Part shown: positions 10,739 to 22,624 of the stretch, one piece after another
Layout: each line of letters starts with the position of its first letter
Position numbering within the stretch: position 1 is the stretch's first letter
Assembly: GCA_006176705.1 (NCBI GenBank)
Contig: QRFJ01003061.1
Span: 62,001 to 126,000, forward strand
Reading direction: 5' to 3'
DNA from: Cocos nucifera
Lineage: Eukaryota > Streptophyta > Magnoliopsida > Arecales > Arecaceae
Length of the DNA stretch: 64,000 nt
Made by a program: the position numbers and the translations under genes
The notes under the pieces: model-generated
What the model saw: the letters and a program-made list of their open reading frames with translations, nothing else
Databases searched by the model: none
What the model was told of the DNA's origin: nothing

Positions 10739-12614
10739 AGGTTCTCTAAATTATTTAGATCTAATTTTTATTTATTTTTGATCTAAAAATTAGATGATTT
10801 TAGATGTCACATGAGATGTGATTAGATCTAAAATTAAAAAAATTAAAATTAAATAATATAGATCTAAGTTCTATAATATGCATGACTAGTTGTAAAATAG
10901 AATAGTTCTATACATAGTCTTGCATGATCATAATTTATTTTGATTAAATTATAATTTTAGATCTATTTATTTTTTATTTTTTGATGATTATAAATATTAT
11001 AATAAGATCTAAAAAATAAAAAATAAAATTATTTAATTTTTAAGATCATATGAGATATGATGCATGCATGTTTAGACTAGTTGTAGAATAGTTCTACATA
11101 ATTATCTAGATTAGAATTTAATTTTGATATGATCAATTTAAATTTAATTTTTTAGATAATTATGAGATAATTTAGATCTAAAATATGCATGATATGATAC
11201 ATGAGATGTATGCAAAACATGTTATAGTTAGATCAATTTTTATATATGAGATATATGATGTAGATCTAACTAGTTTTGTAGTTTTATATTTTTGATTAAG
11301 GCATTCTCCTTGGCCATTCAGTCATAAGAATAAAGTAGAGTTTAAAGACCTCCTCCCATTCGATGGGGTGTTCTTATGATGTGTAGGGGTACTGCACATT
11401 CGTCCTTAATCAGAAAGTTAAAACTTATTTTCTATAAAATCCTAGATCCTGAAATTCTAGGATTTTATTTACATATTTTATTTATGAATCCAAAACTTAA
11501 TTAAGAATTAAGATTATAAAATTAATTAGATCTAAAAATTATGAATTTTTCAGATCTAAGACATATTCATAAAATTGGGTTCGGGCTTGGGTAGCTCAAT
11601 TAGATCTAGCAGTTGATCAAACGAATAAAGAGTTAGTTAGATGGGATCAAAGAAGTGCTTAAATTGATTAGCCTAATAGGATTAAGTCTGGATCAAGATT
11701 GAATCACATTGAGATGTGACTTGATCAAGTCAAGACCTAATTTGGCTCAATGGTTAGAGCCTGGATTGTAGGCTAATCCGATTGATTCTGGCTCAATAAT
11801 TTGGTGCTTAAGGTAAGTCTGGCAAATACGATCGACTAGTTTTTAATTAGGAGCTACTCGACCTGAATGCATTCTTATTGAGTTAATGGCATATCCCTTC
11901 CACTGGTCTCACTTACCTAGCTATATATGTCGATCCAGTTCTGATTCTGAGGTGGCTAACAATTTGAGCAACCCATGCCACTAGGTTAGTCATAATTTTT
12001 ATGACTAAGTCAAGTCAAGTTTAAAGAGACCTAAATCAAATCTTTCTAAGAAAAGATTAAGTTCTAAGGTCTTCCACCATTGTAGATGTGCGGGCCCTTC
12101 TCAAGGTTGATTATTCTCAATTAGATACCATGGTTTCAGTTGCATTGAAAAGATGCAACCATGTCTATTAAGCATTGGATGCTATAGGTTGGAGGATGGA
12201 TTGGGCTCAATATTTTGGATATGGTGAGAGACCCAATCTAAAATCCAATTCTGTGCAAATGGTGGGTCTGACTTAACTAAGAAAGTGGAGTAATATTTCC
12301 AGACACGTGAGACTTCATGAATTAGAGATCAAGTTTGGGTGCACCATGATTAGAGAATCATTGGAACAAGAGTTGTTCCACTCATTGGCTAACCCATCAC
12401 CAATAACTGTTAGGTGAGGTGATGAGCTCAGTTGGTGGGACCGCACCATCCATTAGAAATTAATAATCATGAAGATTTTCGCATCTCTGCCAAGAAAGTG
12501 TAGGGATCCGAGAAAATAGTAGGAGCCTAATTTATTTAAAAATAAAATCTCTAAATAAATTGGTTCAAGTCTTAATTACAAATCTAACTAGAAACTTTGA
12601 CTCTCTACAGGAAA
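10739..12614 (+). other. Untranslated leader of CopA-3
   Basis: About 1.9 kb of AT-rich sequence between the PBS and the gag start. It is collinear with 22625-24489 (CopA-4) and, reversed, with 49961-51817 (CopA-6), so it is a regular part of the family. It has no ORF of note. Such long leaders usually hold packaging and dimerisation signals, but I can point to none. Confidence 0.75.
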
Positions 12615-15600
12615 ATATCTACATCCAACCCACTAGCCACATATCCAAGACACCCATAGACTGACCGGACCCAATTACAAGGATTGGCTCTAAAATTTTA
12701 AAATAGTTTTGGGTTCCAAGAAGTTAACTCATGTATTGGATAGGATCCTCCCATTTTACCAGCTCGTCCATCCACTGATCAAGAGAGCGTCTCTTAGAAA
12801 AATGGATAGATGAAGATAACAAAGCCAAGATATTACATGTTGGAGCTCGATGTTCTGATGAGCTTTCAGTGCCAACATGAAGATACTCAAGACTAGCCCA
12901 TCAAATATTGGCTCACCTACAAGAGACTTGTTTGGTGAACTGAGTTCGCGCAGCCAAATATTCAAGTCACTAAAGACTTTTTAAGGCTAAAGATATGTGA
13001 TGGCACAGTCGGTCCAAGATAATTGTCTGATGATGATCAAGGATTTAGAAGAGCTTGAGAAGCTTCGATGTGAAGTTAGATCAGGATTTGTAGAATGATA
13101 TAATTATACAATCCTTGACTGATGCATACGGGCAGTTTCATCATGAACTACCATATGCATAAACTTCAAAATACCTTGGCTGAACTTATGAGCATGTTCG
13201 TTACTGCTAAGCTTTCTATGAAAGGTTCAAAGGGCTCAGTGCTTATTGTGGGATAGACTTCTTTCAAGAGAAAGTCTTTTGAAAAGAAAAGAAGCTGTGA
13301 AAAAAGAAGGTAGAGCCAGAAGAAGAAGGCAGAGCCAAAGAAGAAGGCCGCTGACTAGAAAAAATATTTTCATTACAATACTGACGGCCACTGAAAGTTG
13401 AACTGCCCTACTCTATCTGGCCAGCCTGAAGAATAAGAAGGAGGTAGGTTCTTCTGGAGGTATGCTCGTTATTGAATCTAACCTTATGGTTTCTTCTGCA
13501 TCCAGTTGGGTGCTTGACTCTGGTTCTAGTGCTCATTTATGCACTTCTATGTAGGATCTTGAGGATAGCAAGAGGTTGAGGGATGGTGAGATGATCCTAT
13601 GCATCAAGAATGGAGCAAGAGTTGCTGCTGGGGCCATAGGAACCTACCCTTCTTCGATTACCATCAGGATTAGATCTTAGTTCTTAGAGATTATGTTTTA
13701 TGTGCCTGCAGCAAGCAGAAATTTGATTTCTATTTCATGTTTAGTCAAGAAGGCTATGTAATTAGTTTTCTTAAGGACCATTATAATATTCTTTATGAAA
13801 GAAATAAAATTGCAAGTGGTTTTCCTTATTAATGGTCTTTATCAGTTACATATTGATGTATCTATTTTAAGTATCGAGCAAAACATGAATGCCATAGGAT
13901 AAAAGTGACCTAGGGATAGTCCAAATGATAGGTATCTATGGCACCTTAGGACTAGGTCATATAGCAGAAGATAGGGTTAACAAATTGAAAAAATTCGAGC
14001 TATTGAGTCCATTGACTTTTCGAGTCATATCCAATTTGTGAATCATGCCTTCATGGCAAAATGACTAAAGCTCCTCTTTTGTTGGACATGGGGAAAGGGC
14101 CACAGATCTACTTGCCCTAGTACATACTAGATGTGTGTGGCCCATTTGATGTGCCGGCCTAGAGGCAATTTTGTCTACTTCATCTTCTTTATCGATGATC
14201 TATCTCAGTATGGGTATGTGTATCTTATGAGACATAAAGTCTGAAGCTTTTGAAAATGTTCAAAAAATTTCAGACATGAAGTAGAAAAATAAACTAAAAA
14301 AATTCATTAAGGATTCTTTCGATCAGATCGAGGAGGTGAATACCTTAATTGAAAATTTCCTAGACTATCTTAAGAAAATGGCATAGTCTCTCAATGGACT
14401 CCATCTAGAACACCTCAACTCAATGGAATTTTCAGAATGGAAAAATTGGACCCTATTAGATATGGTCTGATCCATGATGAGCTTCACGAGATCTTCCTAA
14501 ATTTTTCTTTGGGGATATAGTTTGTTAACTTATATATTTACTGAATAGAATTTTCTCTAAAATTATTTCCTACCACACCGTATGAGATATGGCATGGTAA
14601 GAAACCAAGTCTGAGTCATCTCAGAATTTGGGGTTGTCCGGCTCATGTCAAAAGACAACAAGCGGACAAGTTAGAGTCTAGGTCCTTTAGAGCTCGATTC
14701 ATAGGATATCCTAAAGAGTTCATTAGGATATTATTTCTACATTCGAGAAGACCACAATATGATTGTGATCGACATGCCATCTTTCTTGAAAAATAATTTA
14801 TTCAAGATGGTGGCATTGGAAAGCAGATTAAGCTTCAGGAGAAAGTCTTCACAAGAGAAACGAGCTAAGGACCTATGGAACCAAATCAGGTTGAGCCAAT
14901 AAGAACACTACCTCCTCCACCTCGTAGATCGGAAGTAGAATTTTTCATCCCCCTGAAAGGTACTTAGGTACTATTTCAGAGGAAGTAGAGAAAATGTTTC
15001 CTCATAGGTAATGGGGTTCATGGTGATGATCCCAAAATCTATGATGAGGCGATATCAGATATCGACTCCGAGAAATGGTTAGAGGTAATGAAGTTCAGAG
15101 ATTGACTCGATGCACTCAAACCAAAGTCTGGACCTTGGTAGATCCACCAGAAGGTATAGTACCTATTGGGTGTAAATGGATCTTCAAGAGAAAGATAGGT
15201 ATGCAGATGGAAATGTAGAGACATTCAAAGCTAGCTCAGTAGCAAAAGGGTATAGTCAGCACGTGAAGGCATTGACTATTCAGGATACCTTTTGCCAGTA
15301 GCTATGCTAAATCCATCCGCACATTGCTTGCTATTGCAGCCTATTTTCGATTATGAAATATGGCAAATGGACGTGAAAATGGCATTCTTAAATGGATATC
15401 TTGAGGAAGATATCTATATGGAACAGCCGCTAGGTTTCACATCCAGTGATACTGATCACAAGGTTTGCAAGCTGCAAAGGTCCATATATGGACTTAAGCA
15501 AGCATCTCGGAGCTGGAATACTCATTTTCAATGATGTGATCAAAATCATTTGGTTTCATCAAGAACGAAGAGGAACCTATGTTTTTTCATAAAGGATCAG

Positions 15601-16620
15601 TGGGAAGCACTATTGTCTTCCTCGTACTGTACGTGGATGATATTCCTCCTTATTGGAAATGATATTTCCATGTTGACATAGTTAAAATATGGTTGTCTAA
15701 GAAGTTTCTCCATGAAAGATCTAGGAGAAGCATCCTTTATTCTAGAAATTAAGGTTCTATAGGGATAGACCGAATAGGATGCTAGGTCTTTCACAGAAAA
15801 TGTACATAGAGGAAGTGCTAAAGAGGTTTAGCATAAAAAACTCCAAGAGGAGATTGGTACCCTTTCAGATATGGCATTCATCTCTCCAAGAAGATGTGCC
15901 CATAGCACACCTAAGGTGATTAGAATGCATGAGCAAGATCCTTTATGCTTCTGCAATAGAGAGCCTCATGTATGCCATGCTATGTACACGACCTGATATT
16001 AGCCCATGCTGTGAGTATCACAAGCAGATATCAGTCAAATCTAGGATGAAGAACACTGGAATTTCTGTGAAATGTATCCTTAAGTACTTGAGAAGGAACT
16101 AAGGATATGTTTCTAATTTTTGGTAATGGAGAACTCCTAGGTTCCAGGGTATACAGACTCAGATTTTTATGTCCGACATAGATGATCGAAAGTCGACATA
16201 TGAAAGTCTATTTATCTATAATGGTGGAGCTATCTATTGGAAGAGTTTCAAACAGACAATGATAGCAAACTCCACCATGGAAGTAGAGTACATCACTATG
16301 TTGGAGGCTGCAAAGGAGGCATTATGGTATAAAAAGTTCACCATAGAGCTTGGAGTGATGCCATTAGATGCCATCCCTCTGTACTATGATAGCAATGGCA
16401 TCATAGCCCTAGTTAAGAAGTTGAGGTGTCATCAGAAATCCAAGCACATCGAGCAGCGATACCACCTCATCCATGATTATCTCAAGAAGGGATACACTGA
16501 GGTCAAGAGAGTCGATACTTGCAAGATAATGCGGCAGACCCACTTACAAAGCTATTGGGCCAGCAGAAGATCGAAGCCCACCTTGAGAAGATGGGACATA
16601 CATTTATAAGCCAATTGGCT
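12615..16620 (+). pseudogene. CopA-3 gag-pol, saturated with frameshifts
   Basis: Complete in order but unreadable in any single frame. The gag start codon is ATA at 12615 (ATG in CopA-4). The zinc-knuckle site at 13365-13406 has lost two Cys and gained a stop. Protease DSGSSAHLC starts at 13516 and is intact. GAG-pre-integrase lies near 13930-14060, the integrase core near 14120-14480, the integrase tail to about 14780, RT from about 15060 with YVDD at 15630-15641, and RNase H from about 16160 to 16530. Compared with CopA-2 and CopA-6 there is an extra single base every few tens of bases from about 12800 onward, while substitutions are modest. That pattern is unusual for natural decay. Confidence 0.85.
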
Positions 16621-16639
16621 TTAGGTCAAAGTGGGAGTT

Positions 16640-18933
16640 CATTAGATGTGTGTCCTAGAAGTCAGAATTGGCTAAACACTTGTAATACACTTCTAAGGGC
16701 AAAATTATAATTTTGACTATAAATTAATAAAATGGATTTATTTTCTATCACATAGTGTATATTTAAAGTGTCTATGATACATCCTTTGAGTTAATGATAA
16801 TGATAATTCACATTTTCAAGAGTTGATGAATTTGAGACATGAATTTTTCATTAATTAACTCATAAACTGCTCCCTGACCATAGGATCATCATAAGGATGG
16901 TGATTGAACCAGAAGGTTGGTGTACATAATCACTTCTCTTTAGGATAGATGTAGTCTTGAGTCTATGGTATGGAGACACCGGAATGAGAGTACAGATACT
17001 CGTTAAGAGAACGAGGGCACTGAGCGTGACCACCTCGAGCAAGTCATTAGAAAGTCTACCTTCTCATCGATGACTGGACTCGATGCTGCAGTAGTGTGTC
17101 TGGTTCTTTGACCTGAGATGCATCAGCAGTTCACCTTGAGGGTGTTATAGTTTGACTACACCATTACTCGGTCTCCTAGCCATATGGAACCCTGAGGTGT
17201 ATGTTGGCTATAGCATGTTCATTGTAGGAACTGGATTGCATCAAGATGGGATCTATCTACCTCGGTGGTAGAGGAGTAGCCCTATGATGATCATGAGAAT
17301 CAAGTCCAGAAATCCATGGCCATGGTAGAGTGAAATAATAGAAAGAGTTTCTATTTAGATTTTCACATTGGACTTGAATCGAATGATTACATCATATGAC
17401 AGAGACTAGGGTTTGACGAGTTCACCTTAACCCTAATCTGATCGGGGCTCAAGATAGAAGAACTTAATCACACAGGTAGCTGCACCAAGAGGTTCACATT
17501 CAGCTCTGATGGGTTGCCACCATATACTGCTAGGTGTCACTGGTGGATTTTGGGAGCAATTAGAATGATTTAGATGATCGATCATTCTAGCTGTTCGAAT
17601 CAGAAGAGTTCTGATCCATCGAAAGGAGTTTCGATGATGTCTATGATAGAGATCATGACATATCCCATTACCATACAGAACTGAACCTAACTGGGTCACA
17701 CAAACAAGGGTTTGAGTCTGGTGATCATCAATTGAACTGATCTAGTTCAATTGATCTGAATGAGATTCAATTAGGTTCAAGGAAATCGTGCTAGCACTCG
17801 ATTGAACCTAACGTTCTTCTTTTACTATCACAAATAAGTTGTCCTGACTGAGCCAAAGAAGTTTGTGCTCAATTAGAGGTCTTCATATGGTCTGACTGGA
17901 GGTTGTCCAAGTCAGAATAGGTTGTCTTATTTGTAAGACATTACCTGCCATTTTTGGTCACCTGCCATTTCTTGTTCTTTGACTTTGGTCAAAAGTCTAC
18001 CTTTGACTGGTCAAACGTTGACCTTTCACCCTTTGACTTTTGACCACATGTCATGCACCTATAGGAGAGCTGGTGGGGGCTTGTCCCCCTGCCAGAACCT
18101 GGCAAGGAGATGGGTGCACGCCAAGGGTGGCGTGAGCCCAAGTAGGAGGCGCCTAGGAGTCCTTGTTGGACAAGGACTCCACCTCCCTTTAGGATTCCAA
18201 TCAGAGTTCTACTAAGAATCCAGTTTGACTGGTCTTAGGCGCCCTCTAAGGAGGAATCCAGGGGTCTCTTTTTCAACCAATCAGATTTAGATCTGATTTC
18301 ACAAAGGGTTGTGATTGGTTGAGAGGAAGAGGAGTTGGATCACAAGAGGTCTATAAATAAGACCCTGCGCCCAACCCTAATCCTAAGTGAATTCAATAGA
18401 GATTTCCCACGTCCAAGGCTGCCTCTCCCCTCCTTCTCCACGCCATACTCTCTTCTCCCCTTGCTCTCCACGTCCAAAAGTGTTTTGGACTTAGTTTGGT
18501 GCGATTAAGATCAAGGAAAGGCGATCAAAAGCAAGAAGGCTGCGCTGCTGCAAAAGGACGACTGCAGATCTTCAAAAGAGTTTTGAAGATCCTCCAGATC
18601 AGATCCAGATCTAATTTTTGGAGGTGTGATAGAGAAGAAGAGGTTCTCCAAATCCAACCCGAGTGGATACCGGTAGAGGCTAGGCGCTTGCGTAGCTAAG
18701 ATCCAGAACCTTCCGCTGCAATCAGGATCATCTATAGGGTAATAAGATTACCCAAACCAGGTAAATTAAATTTGATTTAATTTATCTTGTTTTATTTTAT
18801 TTATTAAAATAATAAGAATTAGATCTGAAACATATCAAGATCTGATTAAGATCAAGAGAAAATTTTTGAAATATATCTCTTGATCTAATCAGATCTGGAC
18901 GAACCTGGATCGAGAAATCAGGATTTCCCTTCA
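16640..18933 (+). repeat. 3' LTR of CopA-3
   Basis: Follows the PPT aagtgggagtt (16629-16639). The first two bases are changed from tg. It ends ...cccttca at 18933. The first 450 bases carry the same single-base insertions as the pol region; after about 17090 the LTR matches 7529-9787 closely. W-boxes lie at 17979-18045, the inverted repeat at 17728-17754 and the antisense 88-codon ORF at 17433-17699. Confidence 0.9.
18352..18359 (+). promoter_or_regulatory. TATA box of CopA-3 3' LTR
   Basis: TATAAATA, aligned with the TATA boxes of the sister LTRs. Confidence 0.65.
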
Positions 18934-19700
18934 GTATGGCATGTTGGAGGACAAGACACCCAAGGATTTGTAATCGAGATTACATCAATTGTACATGGGA
19001 AAGAACATGTGCAATAAGTTGGTGTTGAAGAAGCAACTATATAGCCTTCAGATGCAAGAGGTTGAGGATGTTGCAGGATATATTCAGCATTTTGATCTGA
19101 TGAGCATGGGCTTGCTCAACATTGGGGTGGAGCTCGAAGAGGAGGATAAGAGTTTATTGCTACTATGCTCGCTACCTAGGAGCTTTGATACATTGTAACC
19201 ACACTACTATAAGGTAAGGAGACACTGGTGTACGAGAAGATCGTATCAGTGCTAAGGTCCAACAAGTAGCAAGAATAGATGATGAAGAGGGAGATCTTCC
19301 AGGAGGATCTCATGGTGTTAGAGAGAACTAGGCAAGAAAAGAAGAAGGGTCAGCAAGAGATCCAAGAAGTGCTTCAAGTGTCATGAAGCAGGCCACTTTA
19401 AGTGAAAATATCTACTTTGGAAGAAGTACAAAGGAAGAGAAAAATTAGATTTCATAATTTCAGTCACTAAAAGTAAAGAGTTGGATGAGCTCTTGGTGGT
19501 TTTAGAGGAGCCTACAGGGTGCAGTATATCTGAGATAGTTTCAAAGAGGTTCCTAGAGTGTGGAGGGTCTGAAGGAGCATCGACCGTGTTCGAGGTACAT
19601 CGGTAGGCTCAGCAGTGCAGCAATGAGTGGTTGGCCTCGAGGGACTTAGTTATACAGTCAGCTTCTACAGCATCAAAGGAACTTTGATTTTAGGTGGAGC
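18934..19700 (+). pseudogene. CopC-1 gag remnant (Tnt1-like copia)
   Basis: An open stretch from 18989 to 19198 (MYMGKNMCNKLVLKKQLYSL... start) matches the gag of CopC-2 near 58640-58690 and resembles the capsid region of Tnt1-type copia elements. A zinc-knuckle site CFKCHEAGH... lies at 19370-19411, with a stop inside and the last Cys changed to Tyr. The N-terminal gag, PBS and 5' LTR are missing because CopA-3 ends abruptly at 18933. Nonfunctional. Confidence 0.75.
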
Positions 19701-20064
19701 ACCAGGAAGAGGTGGCTTCACAAGTGAAGAGAGTTCTAACACAAGTTCAGAGTGGAGGAGTGTAGGATGATCAATATCCTAGCACCAACGTCAGAGATGC
19801 AAAGTTCTAGATCAAGCAGCACATGCAGAAGGATAAGCAAAGTCTAAGGAGACCATGTCAGGATATACAGCTGGCATTGGCATAGGATTGTTGTAGATTC
19901 TTCATTAAAGTTTAGGACAAATGAAGCGGTTGCCAAGCAGAAGGATACCTACAACTCCAAGGGTGGTGCATAGGTGCAAGCCAAAGTCTTCAATGGTGGA
20001 GGTGGTCATCCTAAAGGCCTTAAAGGAACCTCAGCAGCTAAAAAAAGATGGCAGTGGCAAGGTG
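19701..20064 (+). other. CopC-1 3' internal sequence, unassigned
   Basis: Lies between the gag remnant and the CopB LTR. I recognise no protease, integrase or RT motif, so pol appears deleted. A purine-rich stretch (gtggaggtggtcatcc near 19998-20013) could be an old PPT, but this is weak. The sequence continues after CopB at 40627. Confidence 0.4.
20060..20064. repeat. CopB target-site duplication aggtg, left
   Basis: Immediately before the CopB LTR start at 20065. The identical aggtg at 40622-40626 follows the CopB 3' LTR end. Confidence 0.75.
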
Positions 20065-20367
20065 TGTTGGGAATTGTGTCCTAAAGCCAATCATCAGCTT
20101 GTTGATGATTGAGCTATTTTTAATTGTAATTGACTTATTAATTAATAAAAATATTTTGGCATCTTTTTCATCATAAGTTTACATCTTCTAATGATCTCCA
20201 TTATTGTGATGAAGTCCTTAGGACTATTTAGTTTCGATAAAGAGAGGATTTATCAATAAGTCCTTAAATTTGTTCACAACCAAATGACAGGCTATTAATT
20301 AGAATGATAGCATCTATCGAGCATAGGTCACTATATGCCTTATAGATTGGTTGTCCTCTTAACCAAG
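20065..20367 (+). repeat. CopB 5' LTR, first 303 bases
   Basis: Collinear with 38199-38501, including the block ttttggcatctttttcatca. It is cut at ...aaccaag where CopA-4 begins. In the 3' LTR the sequence goes on uninterrupted. Confidence 0.85.
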
Positions 20368-22609
20368 TGTTAGATATTTTGACTAAGGGCAAAATTATAA
20401 TTTTGACTATAAATAATAAAATAGGTTATTTCCTATCACAATGTGTACTTAGTGTCTGTGATACATCCCTTGAGTTAATGGCAACGATAATTTTTATTTT
20501 CAAGAGTTGAAAATTTAAGACATATATTTTCATTATTAACTCATAAAATGCTTCTGACCGTAGGATCATCATGAGGATGGTGATTCATCTGGAAGGTTGG
20601 TGTACAATCACTTTTTTATAGTAGATGAGTCTTGAGTCTACGATGTAGAGACACCGGTGCGAGAGTATAGGTACTCAGTAGAGAATGAGGGCACCGAGTG
20701 TGACCACCTCGAGCAGTCATTAAGAAGTCTACCTTCTCATCGATGACTAGCTCGAAGCTGTAGTGGTGTGTCTGGTTCTTTGACCTAAGGTGCATCGGTA
20801 GTTCCCCTTGAGGGTGTTATAGTTTGACTACACCTTGACTTAGTCTCCTAGCTATTTGAAATCCTGAGGTGTATGTTGGCTATAGCATGTTCATTGTAGG
20901 AATTGGATTGCACCAAAAGGAAATCTATCTACCTCGGTAGATGAAGAGCAGTCCTATTATGATCATGAGAATCAAATCTATAAGCCCATGGCCATGGCAG
21001 AGTGAAATAATAGAAAGAGTTTCTATTAAAGTTTTCACATTGGATTTGAATTGAATGATTAATTCATATGATGGAAATTAGGGTTTGACGAGTTCACCTT
21101 AACCCTAATCCGATCGGGGCTCAAGATAAAAGAACTTAATCACATAGGTAACTGCACTGAGAGATTTATTTTTAGTTCTGAAGGATTGCAACCATATACT
21201 ACTAGGTGTCACTGGTGGATTTTGAGAGCAATTAGAATGATTTGGATGATCGATCATTCTAATTGTTTGAATCAGAAAAGTTCTGATCCATCGAAAGATA
21301 TTTTGATGATGTCGATGATAGAGATCGCGACATATCTCAATACCATATGGAACTGAACCTAACTGGATCACACAAACAAGGGTTTGGATCTGGATATCAT
21401 CAATTAGACTAACCCAATTCAATTGATTTGAATTAGATTCAATTAGGTTCAATGAAATGGTGCTAGCACATGATTGAGCCTAAGGTTCTCCTTCAACAAT
21501 CATCAAAAGTTATTTTGACTGAGCTAAATATGATTGGGCTAACTCAGGTATCTTTACTTGATCTGACTAGAGCTTATCTAGGTCAGAAAAGGGTTGTCTT
21601 AATTTATGAGATAAATTTGAGACAACACCTACCATTTTTCATCACCTGCTAATTCTTGTCTTTTGGCTTTGGTCAAACATTGACCTTTGACACTTAGACA
21701 TCTATCCATGTGTCATGCACCCATAGAAGAGAGATTTGACCTCTTGTCCTCTGCTAGAAAGAGGAAAGGAGGGGGCATATGCCTAGGGAGGCATGCACCC
21801 AAGGATAATGATGCCTGGAGTCCCATACAGATGGGACTCCAGGTTGCTTCATGGTGTCAAACAAGGTGGCGCCAAAGACTCTACTTTGACTAGTCTTGGT
21901 GCCACCTAAGGATGTTTGAGAAGGGCTCTCATCTGATTAGATTAGGTGATATCATGCCACCAATCTAATTTAGATCTGATTGCACGTAGAGATGTGATTG
22001 GCTGCGATGATGTGGCACTGCATGGCGTAGTAGGGTCTATATAAACCCTATCTGCACCTAAGTTTAAAAGGGCTCTCCCCTTGCCCATGCCACATAGCCC
22101 TCTCCCCTCTCTTCCATGACTACCTCTGATCCTCTCTCTCCTCTCCACACCCAAGATACTTTGGGCTCAAGTTTGGTGCGATCCAGGCAAGAGAAAGGCG
22201 ATAAGAAAGGAACAAGGCAGCACTGCTGCAAGAGACGACATTGGATCTTCAAAAATTATTTTGAAGATCTTCAAGATCAGATCCAGATATGATCTTTGGA
22301 AAAAATATTAAAAAGAAGAAGATCTTCAGATCCTACTTGAGTGGATACCGGTAGAGATCAGATGATTGCGTGGCTGCATCTAGAACCTCAGCAAATTAGC
22401 ATGATCATCATAAGATAACAAGATTACCCAAGAACAAGGTATAAATTAAATCTATTTTAATTTAATTTATTTTATTTTATTAGATTGATCAAATTAGATC
22501 TGAAAAATATTAGATCTGATTTAGATCTAAGAAAATTTTTTTTGAAATTTTCCTCTTGGTCAAATCAGATCTGGACGAATCTGACCCAAAAAATAGGATT
22601 TTTTCTTCA
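20368..22609 (+). repeat. 5' LTR of CopA-4
   Basis: tgttagata at the start and ...tttcttca at the end, 2242 bases, with about 45 bases deleted just after the start. Its R-U5 region resembles CopA-6 more than the 1-18933 LTRs, so it belongs to an older subfamily. It has fewer W-boxes. The antisense ORF is longest here (21105-21452 minus, 115 codons). Confidence 0.9.
22038..22045 (+). promoter_or_regulatory. TATA box of CopA-4 5' LTR
   Basis: TATATAAA followed by accctatctgcacc, matching the TATA region of CopA-6 on the other strand. Confidence 0.65.
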
Positions 22610-22611
22610 AT

Positions 22612-22624
22612 TGGTATTAGAGCC
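22612..22624 (+). other. Primer-binding site of CopA-4
   Basis: tggtattagagcc, two bases after the LTR end. One C to T change from the initiator tRNA-Met complement seen at 10726. Confidence 0.85.

Larger units (their letters stand above)
1..18933 (+). mobile_element. Chain of CopA Ty1/copia LTRs and internal fragments
   Basis: All pieces run on the plus strand and belong to one copia family. The order is LTR end (1-2033), RT-RNase H (2039-3394), LTR (3395-5391), gag to start of RT (5393-7523), solo LTR (7529-9787), RT (9793-10633), LTR tail (10634-10723), PBS, leader, frameshifted gag-pol (12615-16620) and 3' LTR (16640-18933). An LTR-internal-LTR-internal-LTR order is what unequal recombination between LTRs produces. 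A misassembly of near-identical repeats would look the same. The right border is sharp: after the LTR terminus ...cttca at 18933, CopC gag sequence begins. Confidence 0.8.

Noticed and set aside
18934..18938. gtatg after CopA-3 as a target duplication linked to CopA-6
   Set aside because: The same five bases flank CopA-6, but CopA-3 has no left LTR to compare with; a chance match cannot be excluded.
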